Shown here one piece after another: positions 1 through 12,730 of a DNA stretch of 64,000 nt. The notes below the pieces were generated by a model. It saw only the letters and a list, made by a program, of their open reading frames with translations, was not told the DNA's origin and did no database searches. This stretch comes from Sternotherus odoratus (lineage: Eukaryota; Chordata; Testudines; Kinosternidae). A program made the position numbers and the translations under genes. The DNA is taken from positions 14,693,845-14,757,844 of the forward strand of contig JAVMKO010000022.1 in the NCBI GenBank assembly GCA_032164245.1. The letters run 5' to 3'. The stretch's first letter is position 1; each line of letters begins with the position of its first letter.

Positions 1-1610
1 TTACCCAATAAAAGAAGGAACCAGAAAATAATTTCCCGTTTCTGACCTCTTATTTTAAACCAGAAGGAAAAAATAATTTAAAATTATTAGCTTTTTTTTG
101 TCTAGTCATCATTGTAGGTGTTTTTATAGAATAAAATAACTCAGTAAAGTAACGGAAAGGTTAGAGATGGCCCAGCCACAAATCCTAGATCTGAATTCTG
201 AAGTGAGCCCTTTTCAGAGGGAGGTTTGAGCTGTCACCACCACCCTCGATCCAAATGCCCTGATAGTCAGTAAGGTCTGGGTTCAAATTGGGAGGATTCT
301 GATTGGATATTTTGCTTCAGCCTAGTACAGAACTGTTAAGTTTGGATCCTGATCCACAGCTTGAACCCATGATTTTAGTTTCAGACGATTTCTAATTATT
401 CTGAGGAACTACTTTACTATGCAAAATAGAAAGCTGTGAAAGGAAATAACCAGTGCAACAGTTTCATGGCTCCTGGCAAGAATTTTTCATGACAGCAAGT
501 TGGGCTCATAAACTTCAAAAAGCGAACACATCTCATTAAATACAGATGAATAGCATTTTTTACATTCATAAAACTACAGATCAGCATTCTGAAAGCTCTT
601 GCATACATGTAGCCCTCCTCTGAATTAGCCATGGTACTTTGAAATCAATAAGGAAAAAAGGCTCCATTGTGAATTTTTATATTATACCCTTTTCTATTAG
701 GCTTCATTACAGCTGTACAAGACTGAAATGCATAAACTCAATTTATGTTTCTATCGTTTAACAAAAAAGGTCTATACTGGCAACTTGGTTAATTTCATTT
801 CCTTTGTGTATTCTACTTGACTTTTTCCCCTCCTTGTTTTAAGGAGTAAAAGCTTGAGGTCTTGGACACAGAAATGAGCCATATGCAAAACTGGCAATAA
901 ACCAGACTTAGAGCTCTAACAGGACTTTACTTCAAACCAAAAATTATTCATAAACATGCGTACAACACGTGCTTTAACACTTCTGTGTTAAGTACTTTCT
1001 GTTGCTGCTTTTGTAAGATCTTTGTAGATCATGTTGAAAACAGCCCTAAATCTTGGTCAAAAGCTTATTTGAAATCTCTGTACATCACAGATGGTAGCTC
1101 TTCAACATTTTGATTGGTCACAGTCATAAATATCTAGTTAGGAATTAGGATCCAGCAAACACCTCTGAAGGAGACTCAGCATGTTTCTGAGATCTCCATT
1201 CCTTCTCTGCAAGTCCACTTGTCATAAGACTCAATATTAAGGATGGGAAATATATCCCCATGATATTGTAATCTGAATTGTTTTATTTTACGCAAAATGC
1301 AGTATTGATTTTTTGGTGCTATTCTGATAGGGAACAAATAAACCTTCCTTTAGAAAGGTCTGTGACCAAGGTAAACAAATGTTTGATAATATTTTAGCAA
1401 GAATATGCTATCTGTGTGGAGATCTCAAAATACAGTATTAGTCTACTATTTTATTTCTCCTTTCGAAAACAAAATCTCAGCAGTCATTGTTAGTGAGATA
1501 TCTTCACTTTGATTCAGTATCTTTTAGCTTCTTCTCATAATTTTTTGATACTTTTTTTCTTCATTTGGTTTGAATAGTCAATCATCTCATATAACATAGA
1601 ATTTCACTGA
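1..1610. other. No gene seen; AT-rich presumably unique DNA
   Basis: I see no coding frame longer than about 70 codons, no recognisable repeat hallmark and no RNA gene. The sequence is AT-rich and looks like ordinary intergenic or intronic DNA. Confidence 0.6.
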
Positions 1611-1619
1611 AAGTCTGTT

Positions 1620-2585
1620 TTCCACAATCAGATGTGGGCTCAACCATCTATGTGCATGACCTTGCACTTTGTACTAGTAAATTTAATCTCGTTTATTTTA
1701 TTCCAGTGCTCTAGGTCATTGGTTTTTCCTGCATGATATTCCAGTACTCTTCTGTATTGACAGTTCCTCCCAATTTTGTGTAATCAGCAAGTGTTATTAG
1801 CACACTCCTCCTTTTTCTGCCAAGGTAATTAATAAAAATATTAAATAAGATTGCTCCCAAGACAGATGCTTGAGGAACTCCACTAGTAATTTCCTTCCTG
1901 CTCAATAGTTGTCTCTTCAGAACAACATATCATCTCCTTTTTAGCCAACTTTTTATCCACCTTACAATAGCGGTGCTAATTCCTATCTTCTCCCTTATAA
2001 CTAATTATTTCCCACAGGGTACCATATCATATGCTGTACTGACGTCCAGGTAGATTAGATCTACTGCATTTCCTTAGTCCAAGAAATCATTGATCTTATC
2101 AAAGAAAGATATCTGATTAGTCTGGCACAATCTACCTTTGGTGGACCTATATTGCATTTTATACCCTTCTCTTTTTACCTCCCAGTCTTTTAGAACAAAT
2201 TCCAAAGGAAAGAATAATTAAACTTTGCATACTATTGAGATTTGACTAATGGGGTTGCAGTTGCCTGGATCATTTTTTCCCTTTCTTAAATACAGGTATG
2301 ATATTTGCTATTCTTTAGTCATATGACATCACCTCTGATTTGATATATTTATTAAAAATCTTTGCTACTGGACTTACAATTTCATGTGTCACAATCTTTT
2401 ACTGTTTGTTTGAATTTCCTTTAGAAGATCTAACTCAGCTTGACTTTTGGCTGTTGTCACGTGAGGCCTGCACTTTTTGACCTCCAAGTCAAGACATAGC
2501 TTTCTTTGATCAGTTCCATTCCTTCTTCCATTCCTTGTGGGGTCTCTGCTTACTTCTAATATGCTTTTTTTGAGGTGATTATTCA
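1620..2585 (-). mobile_element. Decayed CR1-type LINE, reverse transcriptase region
   Basis: Read on the minus strand, 1711-1905 gives GVPQASVLGAILFNIFIN followed by LADYTKLGG. This is the RT block GVPQGSVLGPLLF...YADDTKL of CR1-clade LINEs, with the second catalytic Asp replaced by Tyr. Further upstream on the same strand (about 2010-2090) a YLDV-TAYDMVP-like motif A is visible in another frame. Stops and frameshifts run throughout, so the copy is dead. The 5' and 3' ends are missing or too decayed to place. Confidence 0.75.
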
Positions 2586-2589
2586 CTCA

Positions 2590-4049
2590 GTTAGACCTAG
2601 AGCTCTTCCCTACAAGCTTTTTCCCTCCTCATGCTTGGAATGCAAATTCTACATGACTTTTGCAGTGGCCGTGTTATAAATGTGGATTTTAAGAGATGAG
2701 TTTAGACATTTCCCTGGTTATTTAAAATTGTTAACCTGCTAATTTTAAAGCTAACAATCTCATTTCCAGTGTATTAAATGGCTCAAGAGTTATAAAGGAT
2801 TTCACTGTATTTAATATGGTACAGGAGCCAAGTAGTCATAGAAAAGTAGGATTCAATGTATTAATGTCAGACTATAGATTGGATATAATTTGGCAAAAAT
2901 ATGAAGCCAAGTTGACTGCTATAGGTTTCAGGCCGTAGGTTGCTAGCTTTGCCTGGGCCTTTGGGACTTTGTGGTGTTTTTTTTTACTATGAGTTTGGTT
3001 GCTCTGACTCAAGTCTCTGAGATAACCTTGTTCATAAAACCCTTAAATGGCTCCTCCCTGATCTACTGTCTAAGGGAAAGGGAGAAGACCAGATTACCTG
3101 CCACCTAGAGCAATAACCGGACTAGGAACTCTGCTGGCTGAAGTTGATTTGGGGGCCTTCTTAAAGGGGACAGGGATTTTTTTTTTTGTTTGGTTGGTTT
3201 TGGCCTCCCCCTTCCTAGATCCTGTACAGTATGTTCATGTCTTTTGGAAGGTAGTTTTGACAGAAACTTGAAAGAATAAACCCATTTTTAGACATAGTGC
3301 CACTCTTTATAAATGAGCAGAACAAAGATGCATTGGCCTTGTCCAACTTAACTTAAATCTTTGAAGTTGATACTATAATATGTCTGAATGCTTCAGGCAC
3401 AAGGATGCTATGCATTATATTTGATATGTATGCACAAGGCAGCTGTTTATCTTTGTTCATGTCATCCGCTGACTTACAACATGACACTCAGCCTCTGATG
3501 ATTCTGTACAATGGGGTTGTGTTTCTGTATGTCCAGAATGGGCAAAGAACCCTATAGAGATTCAAAACAAGGCAAATGTATTCCAGGTTCAGCAATATGA
3601 TTAACAGTCATATTCTTAGTAAATAGTATTGATTTGCTATAATGAAGATTCTCCAAGTATTGTACATGATGCTTAAAAAGGAGTAATGTCAGTTTCTGCA
3701 CACTGGACGATGCAATTCTGTGTACATACATGTACATACTATGCATATGGTCAGTTTACTTCCATTGGGAACATCAGAACCTGTTCATGTGATGTAAAGA
3801 TTTAGTGTTGTGTTCTGCTAAAGATTCCATATATCCCTTGTGATCGTGTAGGGGATGGTCTGGAGGTAGTTTTCTAGCTCTATGCCTAAAATACAGGTGC
3901 TGGAGAAACTCAACATCTTTTCAGACTAGGCTTCGAAGTAGGACTGTGTATGTAAAGACCACATCTTGGTCTTGAACAGACCGTTACATCTTGTTTTAGG
4001 GCAGGGCTCACTATTGCTCAGAAATGAAGATCTGCTTTACTGATCTACC
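2590..4049. other. No gene seen
   Basis: No feature could be supported here apart from short T-runs (2975-2985, 3178-3187). No RT motifs, TIRs or long frames are evident. Confidence 0.5.
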
Positions 4050-4057
4050 ATCTAAGA

Positions 4058-4642
4058 CGGGTGGGCAAACTACAGCCCACAGGCCCCATCCAGCCCATGG
4101 GCCTACCTTGACCGGCTCCTGAGTTCCTGGCTGGGGAGGCTCTGCCTGGCCCCTCCTCCGCTTTCCCCCCTCCCCTGGAGCTTTAGTGAGCTGTGTGGGC
4201 AGTGCTCGGGGGGGGGGGGGGGAGTGAGCTCCCACAGGGCAGCATGTTTGACTCCACGTGGAGCCAAACACGCTGGACTGAACTGCACGGTGAGGGGGCT
4301 GGGTCCAGGGTGGGGGGTTGGATAAGGGGCAGAGAGTCCTAGGAGGCAATCGGGACAGGGAACTGGGGGTTGAATAGGGCATGGGAATCCTGGGGTGTGT
4401 GGATAGGGATCAGGGCAATCGGGACAGGGAGCGGGAGGGTGAGTAGGGGGTGGGGGAGGAGGCTGGTAGTTAGGGGTGGGGGGGTTTCTGGAGTGGACAG
4501 TCAGGAGACATTAGGGATTCTGAGGGGGGCAGATAGGAGATGAGACCAGGCTGTTTGGGGAGGCATAGCCTTCCCTACTCAGCCCTTCATACAATTTTGC
4601 GACCGTGATGTGACCCTCAGGCCAAAAAGTTTGCCCACCCCA
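4058..4642. mobile_element. hAT-type MITE with 8-bp TSD
   Basis: The left terminus CGGGTGGGCAAACTACAG and the right terminus AAAAAGTTTGCCCACCCC are inverted copies of each other. They match the CAGGGGTGGGCAAAC termini of Charlie/Ac-like hAT MITEs. The element is flanked by identical 8-mers ATCTAAGA at 4050-4057 and 4643-4650, a typical hAT target-site duplication. The interior is GC-rich, contains a G-run (4210-4222) and imperfect GGACAGGGAGCGGG-like repeats, and has no transposase. Frames here (for example 4011-4382 minus) are composition artefacts. Confidence 0.9.
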
Positions 4643-4650
4643 ATCTAAGA

Positions 4651-6530
4651 TTAATGGAACCAATAAAGTCACCCTTTCTCCTAAATTCAAGAGCAGGGGC
4701 TATATAGTGAAAAAGGCAATAAGTTTAAATCTGATAATATTAGATATTTTTTACTCAACGTACAATTAACCATTAGACATCATTAGGCCAAGGGCTCCAT
4801 AAAGAAGCAGCCATTTATGCAGATAATGAAAACATTCTGAGTTATTTTACAGAGGATAATATACAAGAGATAGACACTAACAAGCTTCAGCAGAACAGAC
4901 TACCTCTAACTGACCAGGGTTCACAATAAACTTCTCTTAAGGGCAGGTTATTCCATAATTGTCTATTATTGTGTATCTTGCACCTTCCTTTGAAGTATCT
5001 GGCACTGGCCATTGTCAGGAGACTGGACTCATTGGACCCCTGGTCAGTTGGTTGATCTGGGGTGACAAACACATGGATCAGTGCGGTTAGATCCTCACCT
5101 ACAAGAAAGGGGCATACTTTTCTACAAGCTGAAGAAGGCATTTCCTGACACAAATGCAGAACAGCAATTTTCATATCTCGGATCCATCTGAGAAAGAATG
5201 TTGTTCAGCCAAAGGACTGCTCTCTTAAGATCCCAGTGGTTCAATATTGTAACAATCCCTTGTCCCTGATAAGGTGCCGTCTTCCCTTTGTTGTCCTCAG
5301 CATACAGCATCTACTTAGCATACAGGTGGGAGCAGCAATAGAAGTGAGTAGGATGACAGCTGGAGCATTCACAGCACCAGTTACAATCAGAGTTCAGCTA
5401 ATCATGTGGCTGAGTCAGAGGGAAATGAAGTTTTTTCAAAAACAACGAGGAGTACTTGTGACACTTTATAGACTAACAAATTTATTTGGGCTATCACCAG
5501 AACATCCACACGTTCCAGACAGGGATGCCTGTTTTAGGGAGGTAGATAGCCTTGCAACTCTAAGTTGTTTTCAGTTGGGCATAGTAGATGTTCTTACCAT
5601 GAGGACTTTTCCATCTACTTCACAGATAAGATTGCTCAGATTCATATCCGAGTGGTCGCTTCTGTGGTGACTAACCTGTGAGGGTGAAGTGGGAAACAAA
5701 ACTAACATTTTCTCCCGGGGCTTCGGTCAATCTTATTCACTGAGTTTCTAGTGGTATTCATGGAGCAGCAGGCCCATGCCTGAGATATAGACTCATGCTC
5801 TTTTCAGAGTGCAGACCTTTGGTTTATTATGCCTTCTCTGTAGGATGGGAAGGTGCTGGCATCTCTCAAATGAGCATTAGGCCTTTGCTTGAGGAACTAT
5901 CTCTAGACACTTACAATTATAATAATCACCCTGTTTAAACCATCTTTGTGGGGATATGATGTATGAGTAGGCCAGGATGAAAGTAAATTGGGAGTCCATG
6001 GAATCCTTGGTATCTTTTAGGCTGGTTTTTAGGCCTGTGGCTAGTTCTTGACTGCTAGTCTTACTAGTGATTAATCTTCTCCTTGGAGATTCCTCTAAGT
6101 GCCACTAATGCAGGAGTATCTTGAAGTATAGTGGAAAAGTGAGATCTAATAGTGTTTGTCTCTGAAGGCAGTTGGTTAACAGGTTCTTTAAAAAAATAAG
6201 TTTTTACATATATTTCTAGGGCACAATCTCTTCTCATATGTTTAATATGTGAAACATTTCCATTTAATTTATATTGACTCAATTTAAAATATTACTGTGT
6301 CAAATATTTAATTTTTGTAATGTTTTCCTTTTTCCTTTTTATGTTTAAATTTTGTTAATATAAAGCTCTGAAGTTTATTCTTTAATCAGGAAGTACAGTA
6401 ATATTTATTAGTATTCTATTTTAGACTTCAGTTCACTTCTCAGAATTATCTTGGATTTTGTTGGCAATATATCAGAGGGTTCTGTACTGGGGTATACACT
6501 CCATCCTGGCTCTGAAAGGATTAATGTGAG
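4651..6530. other. No gene seen; one SINE scrap
   Basis: Mostly presumed unique DNA. The plus-strand 144-codon frame at 5236-5670 contains a SINE fragment (5440-5505) and resembles no protein family I recognise, so I do not call it a gene. Confidence 0.5.
5440..5505 (+). mobile_element. tRNA-head SINE fragment (turtle type)
   Basis: The sequence has the block GAGTACTTGTGACACTTTATAGACTAACAAATTTATTTGGGC (broken here into GAGTACTTGTGACAC and GACTAACAAATTTATTTG), characteristic of the plus orientation of the SINE also seen at 36.6, 43.9, 51.7, 55.0 and 57.4 kb. The tRNA-related head is missing. Confidence 0.65.
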
Positions 6531-7170
6531 AATAAGAGATCAATTAAACCACCTGGCTGCTCCTAGAGGATGGAGATTAGTCCCAGCTGGAAGAGTAGTG
6601 GGGTGAAGAGGTGGGGGCAGGAGCGTTAGTATAAAGAAAATAAATTTTGAGCAGAAGGGTGCTGCTTTGAGAAACTCTGTGTTCACTGTCTTGGTAGTAG
6701 GAGTGAAGAGACCTGCAAAGGAACAGGAAGGCTCTTGCAAGGCAAAAGGAAATTCCAGGTCAAGGCTTGGTAGGAAGAAGTCCAGGAAGGTGGCAGCAAG
6801 GCATCTTGTGGCGTGAGCCTTGATTGGTTGTACTAAAATCCCTGGTCTGGAACCCAGTGTAGAAGGAAGGTTAGGATTCCCTGCCAGCCGCCTGTGAAGC
6901 AGTGTGAAGCCCCTGAGAAAGAGTGAAGTACCGGAAGTGCTGAGAAAAGGGTGTACAGAACAGAGAGCGGCAGATGAAGGTAATGGACATTTGTAGTTGT
7001 TGGATTTCCTGTTACCCTGGAAGGGATGGGACTCAATGTGACCTGTCTGAAGGACTGAGTCATGAGAAGAGGTGGACCACAAGGGGACTGAAGTGATGTA
7101 GAGGAGAAGAGCTGGCTACGCTATGCCCAGCTACAAGTGGGGATTCCAGTGGTGAGTCCACTCTTCTGCG
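6530..7170. other. Unassigned purine-rich block
   Basis: This stretch is more G/A-rich than its neighbours and stays open for 180 codons on the minus strand (6540-7082). The translation shows no recognisable domain. It ends at GTGAGTCCACTCTTC, which could be a fossil splice donor or part of an LTR leader. I cannot assign it; an old LTR-type repeat is a guess. Confidence 0.2.
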
Positions 7171-9150
7171 GTTTCCTTTTTGATTAGTGTATTTTGTTTT
7201 ATCTGAAAATCCCCTTTAACTAGTTTGATTATGAAATGACTAATGATCCATGCTGGAGAAGATAGAATTGTCTCTCCCTTGCACGTCTGGGACTATATGC
7301 AGTGAGGATTGGTTGGCTTGTAGTTCAACCCATATCCTGCAAACCAGTATGTTTGTAAATTACTTTAAGGTTACTAAGATGTGTGTTCATAGGGTTGAGC
7401 TCCTTGTCTGGTTAATACAACCACTTAAGTGTAATGTATGTTCAATTTAGTACAACAAAATATAATATACAGTATAAGCAGAAGATATTGGGATTATATG
7501 CAAATCGTTAAATATCAAAATGTACAACATTAGTGAACAGTGCAGAAAAGACTAATCAAAATGAATTAATTTTATACAAGTGAGGTATTTGTCAATGTAT
7601 TCATCCTGATCATAACAAACCTACACCTTACATGTCCATATTGCTAACGATTTTTCAGTCGGTGCTATGTTCACTAAGTATTAAATACATGATGAGACGG
7701 GAAAACTGAAAAGTGTTCTTTGTCCTCAGCTCAAACTTGTCTGAACAGTCTACAAGGGTAGTGATTGAGGGCACCCAGCATGGTCTGTTTTCAGAACTTT
7801 ATTTAATATATTCTATGGCTGTCTGCTTTGACTTTGTAACTATGGCTGTCTTCCTTGGCTTTGTAATGGAAAAGCTGCCAATAATTTCCCCCAAACTCCT
7901 TAATATTCCTTGAAGAGACACTCTTTAAACTCATGAAAAATGTCTAGGGTATCGTCAGCAGTCTTGATTACTAAAGTCACAGATCAACACTCTTCTTTCA
8001 GTGGGAACTTGGTGGCTTGTTCTTTTTCAAGTTTCCATTAACTAATAAAATCCCCGCCTCTTCCTGGTACTGAGCCTCCCATGGAGTCACATGCATAGAC
8101 CCACTCCCATATTTTAAGCTTGTTTCTATGACCCTAAGATGACCTGCATAGCCTCATCTAGTACTTTTCTTATGTGTATTTATTTCATTTGTCTTATTTC
8201 ACTAACTCCATCAATAACCCTAATTACACATAACAGTCTACATGTGCAAGTCACTTTGCAGACACTAAATGATGATTTAGTAACAGAGGTGTGCTGGGCC
8301 TCTTCCTGTTTGTCACTGATGGACAAATATACTAAGGATTACGATTGAACAGCTGTTGTAACAGAAGCACTAAAGGCCAGGATATTCCTGCAGTCTTGCT
8401 TCATGGTTCAGAATACTCCCTTGCATTGTGTGATGTTTCACAATTGGGGACCTGCAGCTTTTGAATATGCCATTTCCCTTTTGGCCATTTAGAAACCATG
8501 GTTTGGTGCAGGGTAGTTTCCATATGAGTGACCCGGAGTGTTTGTTTAATGTACAAAAAAGCACACCACTCCTGTTTGAACAGTAGCAGGAGCAAACTCA
8601 ACTGGTAGCCCTATTTTGTAGGAACTCCAGATAATTCACACCTGCCCCAAGAAGCAGCATCTTTTTGCCCGGTTCACTCCAAGGAGCAACACACATTCTT
8701 TTTGCTCACTCACTCTATTGGCTGAACTCACCCTTGTTCCTTCCCTTGGTCTGTGCATTTGGAAGCTGAAAAGCCCTGTTAGAAAAAAGGTGTGAAGCTG
8801 CCACATGGCATCCAGAGGTGAGTGGATCAATTAACCTCCCAATAGTTCTTAACAACTTTCTGGGTGGTTACATGCGCTGCATCTGCTCTTTCTAAAGAGA
8901 ATTTCTCTGTGTGTGACCACCTCAGTGATCCCTAGTGGACAGCCATTAAAATAATACTACATGTACATGTTACAGACAGACCTCTCCTGGATAAACCAGT
9001 GGTCAGAAATCTGTGTTCCATTTTAATGAGCAAGAGGAGGCCACTGAACAAGCAACTTCACTATAGTTGTCACTGAGTGGCAATGTGCATTAAAGAAGGA
9101 AAGTCTGCTAGATGAATACCATCATTTCTAATTTTCTGCTAGTATCAGCG
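7171..9150. other. No gene seen
   Basis: Only short frames and no repeat hallmark that I can name. Confidence 0.5.
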
Positions 9151-9169
9151 TCCGTTAGCTAAGTGTCTT

Positions 9170-10070
9170 AAAAATAAGTGCATCTACTATCCTCAGAAAC
9201 AGCTCCATCTCCCCTTATCTTCCCTCTTGACTCAAACCTTCTAGATGTCTTTGCTCCAGGTAACCTGATATTGTCCTTAAACTTCGATCCTTCTTTCTCT
9301 TGCCAAACCATATCTCTAAATCTGCCCTTCATCCCCTTCACTCTATTGCTCATGAATGCCCCACACAGATTCCACTTACTATTTCTTCAGCCAGATTTTG
9401 ATCTGACTCTTGCAACTGGTGCTAAGAGCCATCGCAAAGTGCTCCGTAATAATATTCAAGGTATCATGAAGCTGGCTATTCGTCGTTTGGCGTGCCATGG
9501 TAGTTTAAAGCGTATATCCGGATTGATCTATGAAGAAACCCGAGGAGTGCTGAAAGTGTTTTTAGAGAACATCATCCGAGATGCTGTCACTTACACTGAA
9601 CATGCCAGGCAGAAGACTGTGACTGCCATGGACGTGGTCTATGTTCTGAAACACCAGGGTCACACTCTGTATGGATTCGGGGGCCAAGTTTCCATCCTGC
9701 TTTAAAGTTGAAACATCCTGTGCTTCCCTAGACTCCATCAAGTTTACAGTGCTGTCGGCCATCTCAGACATGCAAAGAAGCCTGATACTCTGACAGTTCC
9801 AATAGCTCCCCATTGATAGCAGGATTCGATTGAAAGCCCTCCATAGCCTGTCTCAAGCCTCTCTTATGGTCCATGCCTCTTTCTGCTCCCCTCCTTACTC
9901 CTCTACTTACCTACACTCAGACTCTTCTCTGTTCCTGCATGTAATCATGATATTCTTACTGGGACATTTTTCTCTGCAATTTCTGCCTCATCAGCTCTCT
10001 CTTGCCCAGTCTCTCATAAAAACATATATTTCCTCCTTTGCCTCTACTACTTAAGTTTGCTCTCCCTATG
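9170..10070 (+). mobile_element. Possible L2-like LINE remnant surrounding the H4 retrocopy
   Basis: The pyrimidine-rich flanks on both sides of the H4 copy (9170-9410 and 9705-10070) read like the C-terminal RT part of an L2/Rex-type LINE in plus orientation (AAAGCCCTCCATAGCCTG-like block near 9835, CTCCTTACTCCTCTACTTACC near 9892). If so, the histone mRNA copy inserted into a LINE. The call rests on block similarity from memory and is weak. Confidence 0.3.
9418..9684 (+). pseudogene. Histone H4 retropseudogene (residues about 14-102)
   Basis: Translation from 9418 follows histone H4 without stop or frameshift from Gly14 to Gly102, including the blocks [30 protein letters not shown] and [10 protein letters not shown]. 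The basic N-terminal tail (GRGKGGKGLGKG) is absent or scrambled, there is no start Met in register, and the normal stop after YGFGG has become CAA at 9685. About a dozen substitutions hit otherwise invariant residues: R17S, D24N, T30M, P32L, R39C, R40H, G42S, R92H and R95H among them. H4 is nearly invariant in animals, so this is a dead copy. No histone 3' stem-loop follows. It lies in LINE-like DNA. Confidence 0.9.
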
Positions 10071-10188
10071 GTATTACTTAACTCTACAATTATATTTTAT
10101 CCTAGCTTCTGTAAGTGCTTGCAAACTCTGGCTGCCTGAAGGCCAACTAAATTGACAGGATGCATGTTGTGAACATGTGTATCTGAGG

Positions 10189-10311
10189 TAGGGTGACCAG
10201 ATGTCCCGATTTTATAGGGATAGTCCTGATATTTGGGTCTTTTTCTTATATAGGCTCCTATTACCCTCAATCCCCATCCTGATTTTTCACATTCGCTGTC
10301 TGGTCACCCTA
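10189..10311. mobile_element. Short palindromic MITE, TIR TAGGGTGACCAGA
   Basis: A 123-bp foldback unit starts TAGGGTGACCAGATG and ends GTCTGGTCACCCTA. The TIRs are perfect for 13 bp and continue imperfectly inwards (TGTCCCGATTTT against CCTGATTTTTCACA). It has no coding capacity. I recognise this as an abundant short element of turtle genomes. The outermost TA on both sides could be either a TIR end or a TA TSD. Confidence 0.8.
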
Positions 10312-10579
10312 ATCTAAGGGAACCTTCACGTGCTCCAGACCTGTCATGTTACTCTTCTGCCTTATACCCTACTCCCCGAAAAACAGTCTGGGAGTGCCTC
10401 CTGAAACCTCAATGTGTAACCCTCCCATGCTCAGGCAGAGGAAACTGACAAAGCCACAGACTGGTGCCACCATTGTCCAGCAGAGGCCACTTGTTTCAAC
10501 TTCAGGAATAATAGTTTAATAGTAAATTATGAATCATGTGACCCTCTGTCACTAGAAAGGCTCCTGCACCATGTGCAAG

Positions 10580-10951
10580 TACAGTAAAACCTCGATTTAA
10601 CGGACTTCGGATGCAACGGACAAAATTTCTGATCCATATCAGACCGCGACCCCTCCCGGCTGCGGCCCCGGTCCCCTTCGCAGGCAGCTGGCTGCCGGCT
10701 GCCGCCCCGGTCCCAGCCGCTGGCGGGCTGGCTGCCGGCTGCCGCCCAGGTCCCGGCAGCGGGCGAGCTGGCTGCCGGCAGCCGGCACCCGGGTGGGCTG
10801 GCTGCTGGCTCCCGGCTGCCACCCGGGTCCCGGCAGCGGGCGGGCTGCTGCTCCGACAGCTCATTTTTTTTTTTTTATTAAATAACGGACTTTTTGATTT
10901 AACGGACACCCCCTCGCCCGAATTAGTCCGTTAAATGGAGGTTTTACTGTA
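10580..10951. mobile_element. Tigger-like (Tc1/mariner-superfamily) MITE with GC-rich core
   Basis: TIRs TACAGTAAAACCTCGATTTA (left) and TTAAATGGAGGTTTTACTGTA-like (right) pair with each other, and CGGACT/AGTCCG follow inwards. Tigger-like elements insert at TA, consistent with the terminal TA here. The interior is a GC-rich run of imperfect GCTGCCGGCTGCCGCCC repeats plus a T-run (10864-10876). The frames on both strands are artefacts. A larger relative lies at 33298-34359. Confidence 0.85.
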
Positions 10952-11570
10952 TAGTGAAAATTTTTCTTTGTTTTGTATTTGTCCCTGGGTCACTTTGCAG
11001 CTTGTTTTCCTTTCAGAATATTCTTGGGTATATTTTCTAAAGTCATTGGCAGTATGTAAAAGTTCAGAAGTGCTCCATCAATGGCATATTTGGAAAGTGG
11101 TCATGAAGAGTAGTTTTTCTATCCACAGCGAAGTATTTGTCTATTTTTTTTTCCTTGAGAATTTCTGTGCTGAATATTATTAAAATGCATATTCTGTCAG
11201 GTTCTGTAGAGAAATAAATGGCATTTTTTAGTTTTGCACACTATATCATAAACAGTCTCTTCTATCTTGTACTCAAAACTCAAGGAGTTTGATCTGAACT
11301 GGATCAGTGCCCTTCCCCAGAGAGCACTCTCAACAAATTCTCATGGCAAGTAGAACAGAACATTCCTAATAGGAGAGTTTTTCTACTTTAATAAACATAG
11401 ATAAAAATAAAATCATGCTTGAACATTCCATTTTGCATAAAGTCTTCAGAATTTGACCACTAACAGTCCCATTGTGACCCCCACCCCAGAGTCCTTGGGC
11501 ATCTCTAGGTTTTCACTCTCAAAGGTACCATTCACACTTAAGTCTCGAAGTATGATTCACTGTGAATTCT
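10952..11570. other. No gene seen
   Basis: Presumed unique AT-rich DNA. The 82-codon frame that starts at the MITE border (10935-11183) has no recognisable similarity. Confidence 0.5.
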
Positions 11571-11573
11571 TAT

Positions 11574-11705
11574 AGATCATAGAATCTCAGGGTTGGAAGG
11601 GACCTCATGAGATCAAAGCAGGACCAATCCCTATTTTTGCCCCATATCCCTAAATGGCCCCTCAAGGATTGAACTCACAATCCTCAAACCACCGAGCTAT
11701 CCCTC
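11574..11705 (-). mobile_element. CR1 LINE 3' end (truncated)
   Basis: ATCATAGAATCTCAGGGTTGG followed by AAGGGACCTCATGAG is the reverse complement of the CR1 3' untranslated end. The copy is truncated after about 130 bp, as usual for CR1. Confidence 0.85.
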
Positions 11706-12089
11706 CCCCCTTCTTCATTATTAAAGATCAACATATTAAGAGTCTAACAATTTTCTATTTTAAATCTGCAAGCTTTACCCAGTTTCCCTCTCTTGCCCCA
11801 GAAGAGAGCATCGCTGGGGTTACAGGTGGAACCTTTTAAAACGATTCAAAATTAAAAGAATGCAAATAAGACTCCCTTTATACTTTCAGAAAGGGAGCAT
11901 GATGAGACAAAGGCAAAGTCTGCCTTTCCTGCAAAGGGCTCACAGACCTCAGAGTAAGAGCAGCCAGTGCAGATCAGCTGTACGGGGAGGGAGCAGGTGT
12001 CAGGGGGTCTTCACTCCCTGCACACGACATGGAGCTCTGCTTGAGAACAACTGAGGTAGGGGTGGGTCTGGGCCAGGGGAGAGGATCCA

Positions 12090-12320
12090 TTAAACACATA
12101 TCCCTTGAATGATCCTGGGTAGCTAATCGCTCCAAGATATCACTGAAGCCAAAAGGTTGCTGGGATTTAAAATAGGATCAGACACTTATATGGATAGTGA
12201 GAATGTCCAGTTAGAGTACTGTGGTAGTGGCCCCCATCCAGGATACTGGACTAGATGGACCATGCTGATCCACAGTGATCTGATAGGGCAGATTCCTATT
12301 TTCCTATAAGGATAGTCTTC
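12090..12320 (+). mobile_element. CR1-like LINE 3' terminus
   Basis: The block GGATACTGGACTAGATGGAC followed by CATGCTGATC and GCAGATTCCTATTTTCCTA is the plus-strand 3' UTR of a CR1 subfamily (ACTAGATGGACCATTGGTCTG-type ends). The upstream part (GGATTTAAAATAGGATCAGA, TATGGATAGTGAGAA) is also typical. No protein-coding part remains. Confidence 0.7.
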
Positions 12321-12730
12321 AGCTAGGTCACAGATGTCTGTATGTTCCTTCTTTTGATGATTATCAATACAACACTGACCACTTCTCTATGAGCTCCTTT
12401 TCCTGATTTATGAAAGTTAAATACACTGGGCCTGACAGCCTATTAGAGATTTCAAGGACAAGTGGTCTCTGAGTTCTTACAGAATTTAACAATTTCTTCA
12501 GAGAAAGAAAAGTTCATTGATGATTACCATGCAACTATCCATTGGTGATCTTCATACCTATTTCTAAAGACTACACCTTGGGAACTGCTGTGTGTCCTGC
12601 AGTCAGGCTAATCCTTGTAGTTTGTAGATCAGAATTAGTTAGGTATTGATCTTTGCTTTCTCTTTAGGTAACAAATAAAAGGTTCACCACATGTAGTAAT
12701 ACTTTGTCTGAAAAAACAAAAAGGGTCAAA

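Noticed and set aside
5236..5670. 144-codon plus-strand frame as a small gene
   Set aside because: It runs through a SINE fragment (5440-5505) and has no recognised similarity.
9178..9705. 175-aa protein with a histone fold
   Set aside because: The first 80 codons are LINE-like flank; the H4 part lacks tail and stop and has changed invariant residues.
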